Part shown: positions 27,014 through 36,510 of the stretch, one piece after another
Layout of the letters: each line of letters begins with the position of its first letter
Position numbering within the stretch: position 1 is the first letter of the stretch
Assembly (NCBI RefSeq): GCF_010974945.1
Contig: NZ_JAAIVB010000036.1
Coordinates: 45,748-109,747 of the forward strand
Source of the DNA: Noviherbaspirillum galbum
Lineage (GTDB): Bacteria; Pseudomonadota; Gammaproteobacteria; Burkholderiales; Burkholderiaceae_D
Length of the DNA stretch: 64,000 nucleotides
Reading direction: 5' to 3'
Position numbers and translations under genes: made by a program
Notes under the pieces: generated by a model
The model's input: only the letters and a program-made list of their open reading frames with translations
The model's database searches: none
Told to the model about the DNA's origin: nothing

Positions 27014-28092
27014 CAGTCGAACCTCCTCATGGCAAGGCCGCAGGCCACCAGGTAGCCGGGCGCCTCGCCGCGCAATTGCTTTTCACGCACGTTCGGGCCG
27101 AGCTGCATGCCTTTGAACGGGCTGGCGACCGCGGCGGAGATCTTGGTGCGTTCGGCGATCATGTCGACCAGGCCCGGGATGATGGCGCAGCCGCCGGCCA
27201 GGAAGATATGGTCGATGTGGGTATAGGGGGTGGAGGTGAAGAAGAACTGGATGGCCCGCGTGACTTCGAGGGCGGCATTGTCGAGGAAGGGTTCGAGCAG
27301 TTCGCGCTCGTAGCCTTCGGGCAGGTCGCCGGCGCGCTTCTTGGCTTCCGCCTCTTCGAAGGACATGCCGTAGGCGCGCACGATGTCCTGGGTGAGCTGG
27401 TTGCCGCCGAAGGGCTGTTCGCGCTCGTAAAGGGTCTGGCCGTCCTGCAGCACCGACACGTGGGTGACCTGGGCGCCGATCTGGAACAGGGCGACGATCT
27501 GGCCCTGCCCGCCTTTCGGCAACTGGGAAGTGAGGCGGTCCAGCGCGCTGCGCGCCGCGTACGATTCGATGTCCATGACCACCGGCTTGAGTCCGGCGGC
27601 CTCGGCGACGGCGGCGCGGTCCTCGACCTTTTCCTTGCGGGTGGCGGCGATCAGCACCTCGACGTCGTCCGGCGCGGTCTGCACCGGGCCGATCACGTCG
27701 AAGTCGAGGCTGACTTCTTCCAGCGCGAAGGGAATATACTGGTTGGCCTCGCTTTCGACCTGGACCTCGAGCTGCTCTTCGGTCAGGCCGCCGGGAAGCA
27801 CGATCTTCTTGGTGATCACCGATGCCGGCGGCAGGCCGAGCGCCACGTGCCTGGCCTTGGTGCCGCTCTTCTTCCAGACGCGGCGCACCGCCTCGGACAC
27901 CTGCTCGATGTTTTCGATGTTGCCGTCCACCACCGCGCCGCGCGGCAAGGGTTCCGAGGCGAAACGTTCGAGGCGGAATTCGTTCTTGCCGTTGTCCGTC
28001 AGTTCAACAAGCTTCACGCCAGACGTGCTGATATCCAATCCGATCAACGGTGGATTTTTCTTGCCAAATAACAGTCCGAGGTCGATGTCCAC
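27013..28092 (-). CDS. pilM: Type IV pilus inner-membrane-associated protein PilM, GTG start
   Basis: A 359-residue cytoplasmic actin-like protein that binds ATP and the PilN N-terminus. The actin-fold signatures are LIGLDISTSGVKLVEL, QIVALFQIGAQVTHVSVLQD and IFLAGGCAIIPGL. The start is placed at the GTG at 28092 because GGGAGAG lies 6 nt upstream; an in-frame TTG 15 bp further up would overlap this ribosome-binding site. It is the first gene of pilMNOPQ, divergent from mrcA. Confidence 0.94.
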   Translation of the reverse strand: MDIDLGLLFGKKNPPLIGLDISTSGVKLVELTDNGKNEFRLERFASEPLPRGAVVDGNIENIEQVSEAVRRVWKKSGTKARHVALGLPPASVITKKIVLPGGLTEEQLEVQVESEANQYIPFALEEVSLDFDVIGPVQTAPDDVEVLIAATRKEKVEDRAAVAEAAGLKPVVMDIESYAARSALDRLTSQLPKGGQGQIVALFQIGAQVTHVSVLQDGQTLYEREQPFGGNQLTQDIVRAYGMSFEEAEAKKRAGDLPEGYERELLEPFLDNAALEVTRAIQFFFTSTPYTHIDHIFLAGGCAIIPGLVDMIAERTKISAAVASPFKGMQLGPNVREKQLRGEAPGYLVACGLAMRRFD

Positions 28093-28424
28093 GGGAGGCT
28101 CTCCCAAAACGTGGTTTATTGCGTGAACGCACCACTTGTTTCTTTGTCGAAGCAGTTGCCGAGATGGGCGACAGCGCGTAAAACTCTAAAAAACTTGTTT
28201 AAAAACCTGCATTTAGGTGATAAACATCCAAGGTTACATTAAATCCTAGCAACAAGCGTTGAACAGTGTAAAGGTATTTCCTGACGTAAATTTGTAACGA
28301 GTTGCCATTTGCCCACGCGCAATGTTGTCCGTTTCCGGACAAAGCTTGAAATTCTACTAATAACGGCGGAAGTTTCCCACCGTTATAATTGCCCGGTTCT
28401 TTTTCCTTCATAGATTGCTTCACG
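28093..28424. promoter_or_regulatory. Divergent pilM/mrcA control region
   Basis: A 332-bp AT-rich stretch without a gene. For mrcA a perfect TATAAT lies at 28384-28389 with no good -35 at normal spacing, giving a short leader. A perfect dyad, TTGTCCG-TTTC-CGGACAA, is at 28325-28342, and ATAACGG-N13-CCGTTAT at 28360-28386 overlaps the -10. Such dyads could be operators; this is inference. I could not assign a pilM promoter with confidence. Confidence 0.5.
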
Positions 28425-30773
28425 ATGGCTTCACGATCCCCCACCGGCGGCACGCCTCAAGAGGCGCCGAAACGCAAGACTTCTCTCCTGGCGCGGGTTC
28501 TGCTCGGCCTGTTCGCCGGCATGTTCGGCCTGGCGCTGGCCGCCGTCCTTATCGTGGCCTTCATGCTGGCGATGGCCTACCCGCAATTGCCGGCACTCGA
28601 TTCCATCACCGACTACCGGCCCAAGATTCCGCTGCGCATTTACACCGCCGACAACGTGCTGATCGGCGAATTCGGCGAGGAAAGGCGCAACCTCGTGCAC
28701 ATCCAGGAAGTGCCGGACGTCATGAAGAAAGCCGTGCTGGCGATCGAGGATGACCGCTTCTACGAGCATGGCGGCGTCGATTACATCGGCATTGCCCGCG
28801 CCGCGGTGCACAACCTGACCGGCGGCGCCAAGCAGGGCGCGTCCACCATCACCCAGCAGGTGGCGCGCAACTTCTTCCTGTCGAGCGAGCAGACGCTCAA
28901 GCGCAAGCTGTATGAAGTGCTGCTGGCATGGAAGATCGAGCAGAACCTGTCGAAGGACCAGATCCTCGAGGTCTACATGAACCAGATCTACCTCGGGCAG
29001 CGGGCCTATGGCTTCGCGTCGGCCGCGCAGATCTATTTCGGCAAGCGCCTGCAGGACCTGACGGCGGCCGAGGCGGCGATGCTGGCCGGCCTGCCGAAGG
29101 CGCCGTCCGCCTACAACCCGGTTGCCAATCCCAAGCGCGCCCGCGCACGCCAGCAATACATCCTGCAGCGCATGAACAGCCTCGGCTACCTGAACGACAA
29201 GGAGTACCAGGCGGCGCGCGAGGAAATGCTGAAGGTCAAGACCAACGTCAACGAGTTCGGCGTGCATGCCGAATACGTCGCCGAAATGACCCGCCAGCTG
29301 GTGTACGAGCAGTTCAAGGACGACACTTACACCCGCGGCCTGAACGTCTACACCACCATCACCAAGGCCGACCAGGATGCGGCCTACCTCGCCCTGCGCC
29401 GCGGCGTGATGGACTACGAGAAGCGCCACGGCTACCGCGGGCCGGAAGGCTACATGGAGATCCCGGCCGCCAAGGACGAGGCCGAGGATGCGATCGAGGT
29501 CGAGCTGGCCGAGCATCCCGACAGCGACGACATCGTCGCCGCCGTGGTGCTGCAGGCCTCGCCCAAGGAAGTGAAGGCCATGCTTTCCTCGGGCGAGGAA
29601 ATCACCATCACCGGGCCCGGCCTCGGCTTCGCCACCAACCTGCTGTCGGACAAGGCGCCGCCGACCAAGAAGGTAAAGCGCGGCGCGATCATCCGCGTCA
29701 CGCTCGACAACAAGGCCTGGACCATCACCCAGATGCCGGAGGTCGAATCCGCCTTCGTCGCCGCCAATACCGAGGACGGCGGCATCCGCGCCCTCATCGG
29801 CGGCTTCGACTTCAACCGCAACAAGTTCAACCACGTGACCCAGGCGCTGCGCCAGCCGGGCTCGTCGTTCAAGCCCTTCATCTATTCCGCGTCGCTGGAA
29901 AAGGGCCTGTCGCCCTCGACCATCATCAACGACTCGCCGATCAGCTTCGATGCCGGCCAGACCGGCGGGCAGGCATGGGAGCCGAAGAACTACGACGGCA
30001 AGTACGAAGGCCCGATGACGATGCGCAAGGGCCTGACCAAGTCGAAGAACATGATCTCGATCCGCATCCTGCACCGCATCGGCGCCAAGTACGGCCAGGA
30101 ATACGCGACCCGCTTCGGCTTCGATCCGGATAAGAACCCGCCCTACCTGACGCTCGCGCTGGGCGCCGGCGGCACCACGCCGCTGCAGCTCGCGGGCGCC
30201 TATGCGGTCTTTGCCAACGGCGGCTACAAGATCAGCCCCTACATCATCTCCAAGGTCACCGACCAGAACGGCAAGGTGCTGTCGCAGGCGGCGCCGGACA
30301 AGGCGGGCACCGACAGCACCCGGGTGATCGACGAGCGCAATGCCTTCCTCATGGACAGCATGCTCAAGGACGTGGTCAAGTACGGCACGGCCACGCGCGC
30401 GCTGGTGCTCAAGCGTCCGGACATCGCGGGCAAGACCGGCACGACCAACGATTCGGTGGATGCCTGGTTCGCCGGCTACAACCCGAAGATCGTGGGCGTG
30501 GCCTGGATAGGCTTCGACCAGCCGAAGAACCTGGGCAACAAGGAAACCGGCGGCGGCCTGGCCTTGCCGATCTGGATCGGCTACATGCAGAAGGCGCTCA
30601 AGGACGTGCCCATCGAGGAGAGGGCCGTGCCGGAAGGCGTGATATCGGTGAACGGCGACTACTACTACGCCGAAAATCCGCCGGGCACCGGGGTGCGCAG
30701 CCTGGAACCGGGCGAACAGCCGCCCGCCGAAGGGGAAAAGACGAAGGACGACGTGAAGAGCGAGATCTTCTGA
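28425..30773 (+). CDS. mrcA: Penicillin-binding protein 1A, bifunctional transglycosylase/transpeptidase
   Basis: A 782-residue class A PBP that polymerises and cross-links peptidoglycan. One N-terminal transmembrane helix (about 22-48) is followed by the GT51 glycosyltransferase domain (IEDDRFYEHGG with E108, GASTITQQVARNFFL, AAMLAGLPKAPSAYNP). An inserted OB-like region comes next, then the transpeptidase domain with SSFK (S480, K483), SKN and K670-T-G. The upstream TTG at 28389 is rejected in favour of the ATG at 28425. It is divergent from pilM, the standard arrangement in related proteobacteria, and ends in a clear terminator. Confidence 0.96.
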   Translation: MASRSPTGGTPQEAPKRKTSLLARVLLGLFAGMFGLALAAVLIVAFMLAMAYPQLPALDSITDYRPKIPLRIYTADNVLIGEFGEERRNLVHIQEVPDVMKKAVLAIEDDRFYEHGGVDYIGIARAAVHNLTGGAKQGASTITQQVARNFFLSSEQTLKRKLYEVLLAWKIEQNLSKDQILEVYMNQIYLGQRAYGFASAAQIYFGKRLQDLTAAEAAMLAGLPKAPSAYNPVANPKRARARQQYILQRMNSLGYLNDKEYQAAREEMLKVKTNVNEFGVHAEYVAEMTRQLVYEQFKDDTYTRGLNVYTTITKADQDAAYLALRRGVMDYEKRHGYRGPEGYMEIPAAKDEAEDAIEVELAEHPDSDDIVAAVVLQASPKEVKAMLSSGEEITITGPGLGFATNLLSDKAPPTKKVKRGAIIRVTLDNKAWTITQMPEVESAFVAANTEDGGIRALIGGFDFNRNKFNHVTQALRQPGSSFKPFIYSASLEKGLSPSTIINDSPISFDAGQTGGQAWEPKNYDGKYEGPMTMRKGLTKSKNMISIRILHRIGAKYGQEYATRFGFDPDKNPPYLTLALGAGGTTPLQLAGAYAVFANGGYKISPYIISKVTDQNGKVLSQAAPDKAGTDSTRVIDERNAFLMDSMLKDVVKYGTATRALVLKRPDIAGKTGTTNDSVDAWFAGYNPKIVGVAWIGFDQPKNLGNKETGGGLALPIWIGYMQKALKDVPIEERAVPEGVISVNGDYYYAENPPGTGVRSLEPGEQPPAEGEKTKDDVKSEIF

Positions 30774-30787
30774 TCCTTCCGACGACA

Positions 30788-30820
30788 AAAGGCCGGAGCT
30801 TCGCCTCCGGCCTTTTTCTT
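30788..30820. terminator. Bidirectional intrinsic terminator between mrcA and cyaY
   Basis: AAAGGCCGGAG, a CTTCG loop and CCTCCGGCCTTTTTCTTTTT form a strong stem with a U-tract on the plus strand and an A-tract on the other side. It therefore terminates mrcA and probably also the convergent cyaY. Confidence 0.9.
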
Positions 30821-30836
30821 TTTGGACCCGGTCTTC

Positions 30837-31172
30837 TCAGTCTTCGCGGATCTCCACCGGCATGCCGCCCTGCTCGCTCGCCATGCGCGACAGCGAGGCA
30901 TAGAACTCGGAGCCGTCGCGGGTATTGACCCAGCGCCCGCCTTCCCGCTTGTAATGGAAACCGCCCGACTTGGCGGCGATCCACATCTCCTGCATCGGCG
31001 CCTGGCTGTTGATGATGATCTTGGTGCCGTTGTCGGCAAAGTCGACGGTCAGCACGTTGCCGCTGCGGCTGCATTCCACGTCCAGGTCGGTATCGTCGGA
31101 CACCCGCTCCAGCGCGGCTTCGATGGCCGACAGCGTGCGGTCCGCCAGGGCCAGGAATTCACTTTCAGTCAT
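30837..31172 (-). CDS. cyaY: Frataxin-like iron donor CyaY
   Basis: A 111-residue frataxin homologue that binds iron and modulates Fe-S cluster assembly by IscS. The acidic first helix (MTESEFLALADRTLSAIEAA, then SDDTDLDVE) and the beta-sheet region LTVDFADNGTKIIINSQAPM and EMWIAAKSGGFHY are characteristic. The ATG at 31172 is chosen; the frame continues upstream but is antisense to the divergent lipoprotein gene. Length is normal for the family. Confidence 0.94.
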   Translation of the reverse strand: MTESEFLALADRTLSAIEAALERVSDDTDLDVECSRSGNVLTVDFADNGTKIIINSQAPMQEMWIAAKSGGFHYKREGGRWVNTRDGSEFYASLSRMASEQGGMPVEIRED

Positions 31173-31216
31173 GCTACACTCCGGTGAGTTTTTGATCATC
31201 CGTGATTCTAATCGTG

Positions 31217-31450
31217 ATGCCCGCTTTTCACCTGCCGTCCCTCCGCCCTGCCCTGGTTGCCATCGCCCTTGCCTTCTCCGGCGCGGCGCTGCTGGCGGGA
31301 TGCGGCCAGAAAGGCCCGCTGACCTTGCCGGCCAGGCCGGTGCCGCAGAATCCGCCGGTGCCTGCTGGATCGGCCTCGCCGGCCGCGCCTTCGGCACCCG
31401 CTGCGCCCGCCTCGATGCCAGCGCAGGACAACAAACCCGTTTCCCAATAA
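31217..31450 (+). CDS. lptM: Small LptM/YifL-type lipoprotein
   Basis: A 77-residue lipoprotein. The signal peptide ends in LLAGC, followed directly by GQKGPLTLP, the conserved start of LptM (YifL), a small protein known to assist the LptD-LptE lipopolysaccharide translocon. The rest is Ala/Pro rich. The ATG at 31217 is preferred to an in-frame GTG at 31202. It lies between divergent cyaY and co-oriented lysA, the same neighbourhood as in enterobacteria. Confidence 0.85.
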   Translation: MPAFHLPSLRPALVAIALAFSGAALLAGCGQKGPLTLPARPVPQNPPVPAGSASPAAPSAPAAPASMPAQDNKPVSQ

Positions 31451-31462
31451 ACCTCAGCAACG

Positions 31463-32749
31463 ATGTCGTACTTTTCCTATCGCAACGGCGAACTCCACGC
31501 CGAAAACCTGCCGCTGTCCGCCATCGCCAAGGCCTTCGGCACGCCCACCTATGTCTACTCGCGGCAAGCGCTGGTCGACAACTTCTCCGCTTACGCGAAC
31601 GCCATTCGCGGCAATGGCCGCGATGAAAAGACGGCGCTGGTGTGCTATTCGGTGAAATCCAATTCCAACCTGGCGGTGCTCAACCTGCTGCACTCGATGG
31701 GTTCCGGATTCGACATCGTGTCTGGCGGCGAACTGCTGCGCGTGATCGCGGCGGGCGGCGATCCCCGCAAGGTCATCTTTTCCGGCGTGGGCAAGAATCA
31801 CGAGGAGATCCGCCTTGCCCTCGGTCATGACATCCTGTGCTTCAACGTCGAGTCCGTCGCGGAACTGCAGCGGCTCAACGAGGTGGCGGGCGAAGTCGGC
31901 AAGAAGGCGCCGATCTCGCTGCGCGTGAATCCCAACGTCGACGCCAAGACGCATCCCTACATCTCCACCGGCCTGAAGGAAAACAAGTTCGGCATCGCCT
32001 ACGACGAGGCTTTCTCGGCCTACCGCGCCGCGGCCGGCATGCCGAACCTGCGCGTGGTTGGGATCGACTGCCACATCGGCTCGCAGCTGCTCGACGACGC
32101 GCCGCTGCTCGAGGCGCTCGACCGCCTCATCGACCTGGTCGACCGGCTCGAGGGCGCGGGCATCCACCTGCATCACCTCGACATCGGCGGCGGCATCGGC
32201 ATCACCTACGACAAGGACAAGCCGGTGGCGATCGGCGACTATCTCGGACGCCTGTTCGCGCGCATCGATCGCTGGCGCGCGGAAAAGCACGGCGGCGCGC
32301 CGATCCAGGTGATGTTCGAGCCGGGCCGCTCCATCGTCGGCAACGCCGGCATCCTGCTGACCGAGGTGGAATACCTCAAGCACGGCGAGACCAAGAACTT
32401 CGCCATCGTCGACGCGGCCATGAACGACCTGATGCGCCCCGCGATGTACGAGGCCTTCCACGGCGTGCAGCCGGTGCGCCAGCGCGACGCCGCGGCACGC
32501 ACCTATGACATCGTCGGCCCGGTCTGCGAGTCAGGCGACTGGCTGGCGCGCGAGCGCTCCCTGGCGCTCGAGCAGGGCGACCTGCTCGCCATTCTCTCGG
32601 CCGGCGCCTACGGCATGACCATGTCCTCGAACTACAACACCCGCGGCCGCGCGGCGGAAGTCATGGTCGACGGCGACAAGATGCACCTGATCCGCAAGCG
32701 GGAAGAGCCGGGCGACCTGTTCCGGCTGGAATCGCTGCTGCCGGCCTGA
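31463..32749 (+). CDS. lysA: Diaminopimelate decarboxylase
   Basis: A 428-residue PLP enzyme that makes L-lysine from meso-diaminopimelate. The PLP lysine lies in VCYSVKSNSNLAVL; the substrate and cofactor regions are CHIGSQL, HHLDIGGGIGITYD, FEPGRSIVGNAG and PVCESGDWLA. It begins 12 bp after the lptM-like gene, so the two are likely one transcript, and it is followed 8 bp later by a membrane-protein gene. No regulatory lysine element is visible upstream. Confidence 0.97.
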   Translation: MSYFSYRNGELHAENLPLSAIAKAFGTPTYVYSRQALVDNFSAYANAIRGNGRDEKTALVCYSVKSNSNLAVLNLLHSMGSGFDIVSGGELLRVIAAGGDPRKVIFSGVGKNHEEIRLALGHDILCFNVESVAELQRLNEVAGEVGKKAPISLRVNPNVDAKTHPYISTGLKENKFGIAYDEAFSAYRAAAGMPNLRVVGIDCHIGSQLLDDAPLLEALDRLIDLVDRLEGAGIHLHHLDIGGGIGITYDKDKPVAIGDYLGRLFARIDRWRAEKHGGAPIQVMFEPGRSIVGNAGILLTEVEYLKHGETKNFAIVDAAMNDLMRPAMYEAFHGVQPVRQRDAAARTYDIVGPVCESGDWLARERSLALEQGDLLAILSAGAYGMTMSSNYNTRGRAAEVMVDGDKMHLIRKREEPGDLFRLESLLPA

Positions 32750-32757
32750 GACGCGGC

Positions 32758-33525
32758 ATGACCGGCCTGCGCTTGCCGCCTGCCTTGCTGCCTGCCTGGC
32801 TGAGCGCATTGCTTCTCGTCGCAAGCCTGGGTGCGCAGGCCGCGCATCCCCTCGCGACGGAAGACCCTGACACCCAGGGCAAGGGCGGCCAGCAGATCGA
32901 ACTGGCTTCAGACTGGGTACGCGACGAGAGCACGCGCAGGCACTTCGGATCCATCGAATACACTCTGGGCCTGCGCGACGACCTCGACGGCATCGTGTTG
33001 CTCCCCGTGACGGCGAGCGTGCCGCGCGGTGTCGGCGACGTGGCCCTCGGGCTGAAATGGCGCCTGGCCGAGCACCAGGGCTGGAGCGTGGCGCTCAAGC
33101 CGGAGCTGATCCTGCCGACCGGGAACGAAAACCATGGCAACGGCACCGGCCGCGCGAGCGCCGCTCTCACCGGCGTGCTGTCCCATCATGTCCCCGGCTG
33201 GACCATGCACGCCAATTTCGGCGCGAGCTATAACCGCTACAAGCTGGCGGAAGATGCCGCAGCCAACCACAGCCTGATCTGGCGCGCCTCCGCGGCGCTG
33301 TTGCATGCGGTGAACGATGGCTTGAAGGTGGCCGGCGAGTTCGGCCTGGAACGGGCCGCCGACAAATCGCAGGACAAGGCCCCCGGCTTCTTCCTGCTGG
33401 GCCTCATCTACTCCCTGCGGGAAAACCTGGACCTGGATGCCGGCATGCGCGTCAACGTCCGGTGCTCCCAGTGCAACGGAATGACGAGCCGTCAGTTCGG
33501 CGTCGGCCTGACTTCGCGCTTCTGA
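32758..33525 (+). CDS. Predicted outer-membrane beta-barrel protein
   Basis: A 255-residue protein with a signal peptide ending GAQAAHP, then alternating amphipathic strands (SIEYTLGLRDDLDGIVLLPV, then VALGLKWRL) and a terminal phenylalanine (SRF), the typical last residue of outer-membrane barrels. The pattern resembles the MetA-pathway-of-phenol-degradation/transporter family. An N-terminal HPLATEDPDTQGKG-like start is common in that family. Function unknown. It is co-oriented with lysA (8 bp) and its 3' end overlaps the convergent msrQ by 34 bp. Confidence 0.7.
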   Translation: MTGLRLPPALLPAWLSALLLVASLGAQAAHPLATEDPDTQGKGGQQIELASDWVRDESTRRHFGSIEYTLGLRDDLDGIVLLPVTASVPRGVGDVALGLKWRLAEHQGWSVALKPELILPTGNENHGNGTGRASAALTGVLSHHVPGWTMHANFGASYNRYKLAEDAAANHSLIWRASAALLHAVNDGLKVAGEFGLERAADKSQDKAPGFFLLGLIYSLRENLDLDAGMRVNVRCSQCNGMTSRQFGVGLTSRF

Positions 33526-34154
33526 TCGCGCGCCATGGCGGGCCTGGACCGCTGCTGCGCCACGCGCCAGTAAAGCCGCGCGCCAAGCATGAGCGCGACG
33601 ATCAGGCCGAACAGGATGGGCTGCGAGAAATCATGCTTGCCCGCCTTCATCCACCAGTAATGCAGGATGCCGAGCGGCGCGATGAGGTAGATCGTGCGGT
33701 GCAGCCATTGCCAGCGCTTGCCGCCAAGCCGCCTGACCATGCCGTTGGTGCTGGTGACCGCCAGCGGAATCAGCAGCACGAAGGCGGCGAAGCCGACGGT
33801 AATGAAGGGCCGCTTGGCAACGTCCTTCAGCATTTCCGCGACGTCGAAGAAATGGTCGAACCACAGGAAGGTGGTGAAATGCAGGGCCGCGTAGAAAAAG
33901 ACGAACAGGCCGAGCATGCGCCGCACCCGCACCACCCAGTTCCACGACGTCAGCCTGCGCAAAGGCGTGACGGCCAGGGTGATGCACAGGAAGTACAGGG
34001 TCCAGTCGCCGGTATTGCGCGTGATGAACTCGATGGGATTGGCGCCGAGCCGGTCGGTGAAGGCGAACAGCGCGAGGCGGCCAAACGGAATCAGCGCCGC
34101 GGCGAAGATCGCGGACTTGATGAGCGTGAGCTGCCTGGGCGTGGGATTGAACAT
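33492..34154 (-). CDS. msrQ: Heme-binding membrane subunit MsrQ (YedZ)
   Basis: A 220-residue six-helix membrane protein that passes quinol-derived electrons to MsrP for repair of periplasmic methionine sulfoxide. The ferric-reductase-like transmembrane core has YAALHFTTFLWFD and WQWLHRTIYLIAPLGILHYW, containing the heme-ligand histidines. It lies 25 bp downstream of msrP, the conserved pair. The 3' end overlaps the preceding convergent gene. Confidence 0.95.
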   Translation of the reverse strand: MFNPTPRQLTLIKSAIFAAALIPFGRLALFAFTDRLGANPIEFITRNTGDWTLYFLCITLAVTPLRRLTSWNWVVRVRRMLGLFVFFYAALHFTTFLWFDHFFDVAEMLKDVAKRPFITVGFAAFVLLIPLAVTSTNGMVRRLGGKRWQWLHRTIYLIAPLGILHYWWMKAGKHDFSQPILFGLIVALMLGARLYWRVAQQRSRPAMARDQKREVRPTPN

Positions 34155-34179
34155 GCCGGTGCGCCTCGCAACAGGTTCG

Positions 34180-35154
34180 TCAGAAATACTTCTTCAGGTC
34201 CATGCCGCTGTAGAGCGACGCCACCTCGCTGTAGCCATTGAACATCAGCGTCTTGCGCTTCTTGGCGAAAAAGCTGTCCTCGCCGATGCGGCGCTCGGAA
34301 GCCTGCGACCAGCGGGGATGGTCGACGTCGGGATTGACGTTGGAGTAAAAGCCGTATTCCTGCGGCGCGGCCAGGTTCCAGGCGGTCTTCGGCTGGTCCT
34401 TGGTGAAGCGGATCTTGACGATGGACTTGGCCGACTTGAAACCGTATTTCCACGGCAAGACCATGCGCACCGGGGCGCCGTTCTGGTTGGGCAACGTTTC
34501 GCCGTACATGCCGAAGGTCAGCAGCGCCAGCGGATGGTTGGCCTCGTCGAGGCGCAGGCCTTCGACATACGGCCATTCCAGCACGGGACTGCCGATGCCA
34601 GGCATCTGTTTCTTGTCGGCCAGGGAAATGAATTCCACGTACTTCGCGTTGCCGGTCGGCTCGACCTTGGAAATCAGGTTCGAAAACGAATAGCCGATCC
34701 AGGGAATGACCATCGACCAGCCTTCGACGCAGCGCAGGCGGTAGACGCGCTCTTCCAGGGGCGCGAGCTTCATCAGCGCATCGAGGTCGAGGGTCATGGG
34801 CTTCTTGACCTCGCCCTCGATGGCGATGGTCCAGGGACGCGGTTTCAGCGTGCCGGCGTTGTGCGCCGGGTCCGCCTTGTCGGTGCCGAATTCATAGAAA
34901 TTGTTGTAGGTGGTCGCGTCCTTGATCGCCGTCGGCTTGTCCATCACGACGAAGGCCGGGTTAGGCTTGGCCGCGAGCTTGGGGCCGTTCTGGGCGAAGG
35001 CTTCGCGCATGAGCATCTCGGCGAGCGTGCCGCCGGCGATGCTGCCCAGGGCAAGCTGCTTGATGAAGCTGCGACGGGATTCGAAGACCTCGCGGGGCGT
35101 GATCTCGGAGGAAAATGGCAGGTCGATTCCGTTGGGGTTTCGCTTGATCAACAT
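34180..35154 (-). CDS. msrP: Periplasmic methionine sulfoxide reductase catalytic subunit MsrP (YedY)
   Basis: A 324-residue molybdopterin enzyme exported by Tat. The twin-arginine signal [12 protein letters not shown] lies at residues 28-39, followed by a hydrophobic stretch. The molybdenum ligand is C142 in [15 protein letters not shown]; the C-terminal part [20 protein letters not shown] is typical of YedY. GGAGCAG precedes the ATG at 35154. It works with MsrQ encoded just downstream and sits after the cytochrome c maturation genes. Confidence 0.96.
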   Translation of the reverse strand: MLIKRNPNGIDLPFSSEITPREVFESRRSFIKQLALGSIAGGTLAEMLMREAFAQNGPKLAAKPNPAFVVMDKPTAIKDATTYNNFYEFGTDKADPAHNAGTLKPRPWTIAIEGEVKKPMTLDLDALMKLAPLEERVYRLRCVEGWSMVIPWIGYSFSNLISKVEPTGNAKYVEFISLADKKQMPGIGSPVLEWPYVEGLRLDEANHPLALLTFGMYGETLPNQNGAPVRMVLPWKYGFKSAKSIVKIRFTKDQPKTAWNLAAPQEYGFYSNVNPDVDHPRWSQASERRIGEDSFFAKKRKTLMFNGYSEVASLYSGMDLKKYF

Positions 35155-35265
35155 GACTGCTCCATGGTGGTTGGCGGTTGCCAGCCTTCGTCAAATTCGT
35201 CAGAAGGAATACTGGCAACCTTACACTATTTCGCAGAATCGGGACGCCCGGTTACAGAAGCGGCG

Positions 35266-36438
35266 TTAAAGTTGTCCGTAGGAGTGCAGACCCGACAGGA
35301 ACATGTTGACGCCGAGGAAGGCGAAGGTCGTGATCAGCAGGCCGACCAGCGCCCACCAGGCCGCCATCTGTCCGCGCAGGCCCTTCATGAGTCGCATGTG
35401 GAGCCAGGCCGCATAGTTGAGCCAGACGATCAGCGCCCAGGTTTCCTTCGGGTCCCAAGACCAGTATCCGCCCCAGGCCTCGGCTGCCCAGAGCGCGCCG
35501 AGGATGGTGGCGATGGTGAAGAACGCGAAGCCGACGGCGATCGCCTTGTACATGACGTCGTCCAGCACTTCCAGCGACGGCAGGCGGTCGGCCAGGTAGC
35601 CCTTGGACTTGAGGAGGTAGGCGCTGGACACCATCGCGGCCAGCGAGAAGGTGCCGTAGCCGATGAAGTTGGCCGGCACGTGGATCTTCATCCACCAGCT
35701 CTGCAAGGCGGGCACCAGCGGCTGGATGTCGGAAGCCTCGCGGCTGATCGTGTACCACAGCAGGAAGCCGACGGCTGCGGAAATGACGACCAGCACGAAG
35801 GGGCCGAGCTGGCGCGTTTCGTAGCGTTGCTCGTAGTAAAGATAGAACAGCGCCGTGATCAGGCAGAACAGGACGAAGACTTCGTAGAGGTTGGAAATCG
35901 GAATGTGGCCGATGTCGGTGCCGACCAGGTAGGACTCATACCAGCGCACCAGCATGCCGGTGAAACCCATCACCACCGCCGACCAGCACAAGGTGCTGCC
36001 GACCGCGCCGCCGAAGCCGGAGCGCGTCACTAGGCCGCCCCAGTAGAACAGCGTGGACAGGAAGAACAGCGTGCTCATCCAGAGGATGGCCGACTGGCTG
36101 GACAATGCGTACTTGAGGAAGAATTTCTGGTTGGCGGCATCGAGCCCGCCGCCGTACATGCCGATGGCCGACAGGGCCAGCACCGCCAGCAAGGCCATCA
36201 GCCACCGCACCGGCTTCCATCGCCATCCGAGCACCGCGAAGGTCGGGGCTGACAGCACGAGAATGGCTTTCTCGTAATAATCCATGTAGGCGCCGAAGCG
36301 ATTGAGGGCGAACAGGGCGCCGGCCAGCAGGGCGGCGGCGTAGAGCCAGTCGATCGCCGACAGGCGCCGGAAGAAACCGGGCGGTGGCGAGTACAAGGAT
36401 TGCGGCGTTGTCTTGGCTTGCGATTGGGTGAGTTCCAT
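35266..36438 (-). CDS. ccsB: Cytochrome c biogenesis protein CcsB/CcsA (system II)
   Basis: A 390-residue multi-pass membrane protein that presents heme for attachment to apocytochromes c. The tryptophan-rich heme-handling WWD motif is GGYWSWDPKETWALIVWLNY. Further conserved stretches include MKIHVPANFIGYGTFSLAAM with a heme-ligand-type histidine and IPISNLYEVFVLFC. It lies 72 bp downstream of resB, forming the system II synthetase. Some groups name this subunit ccsA or resC. Confidence 0.93.
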   Translation of the reverse strand: MELTQSQAKTTPQSLYSPPPGFFRRLSAIDWLYAAALLAGALFALNRFGAYMDYYEKAILVLSAPTFAVLGWRWKPVRWLMALLAVLALSAIGMYGGGLDAANQKFFLKYALSSQSAILWMSTLFFLSTLFYWGGLVTRSGFGGAVGSTLCWSAVVMGFTGMLVRWYESYLVGTDIGHIPISNLYEVFVLFCLITALFYLYYEQRYETRQLGPFVLVVISAAVGFLLWYTISREASDIQPLVPALQSWWMKIHVPANFIGYGTFSLAAMVSSAYLLKSKGYLADRLPSLEVLDDVMYKAIAVGFAFFTIATILGALWAAEAWGGYWSWDPKETWALIVWLNYAAWLHMRLMKGLRGQMAAWWALVGLLITTFAFLGVNMFLSGLHSYGQL

Positions 36439-36510
36439 ACAGTCTCCGTGCGATGCCGGCGGCGGCCGGAAATGCGGGCCGCGCTTGTTCCGTCACCTAT
36501 TTACGTCAGC

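Noticed and set aside
28199..28453. An 84-codon minus-strand frame in the pilM-mrcA control region
   Set aside because: It starts inside mrcA, covers the predicted promoter and has no recognisable feature.
28431..30788. A 785-codon open frame antisense to mrcA
   Set aside because: It is the complement of a fully recognisable PBP1A gene and has no domain signature.
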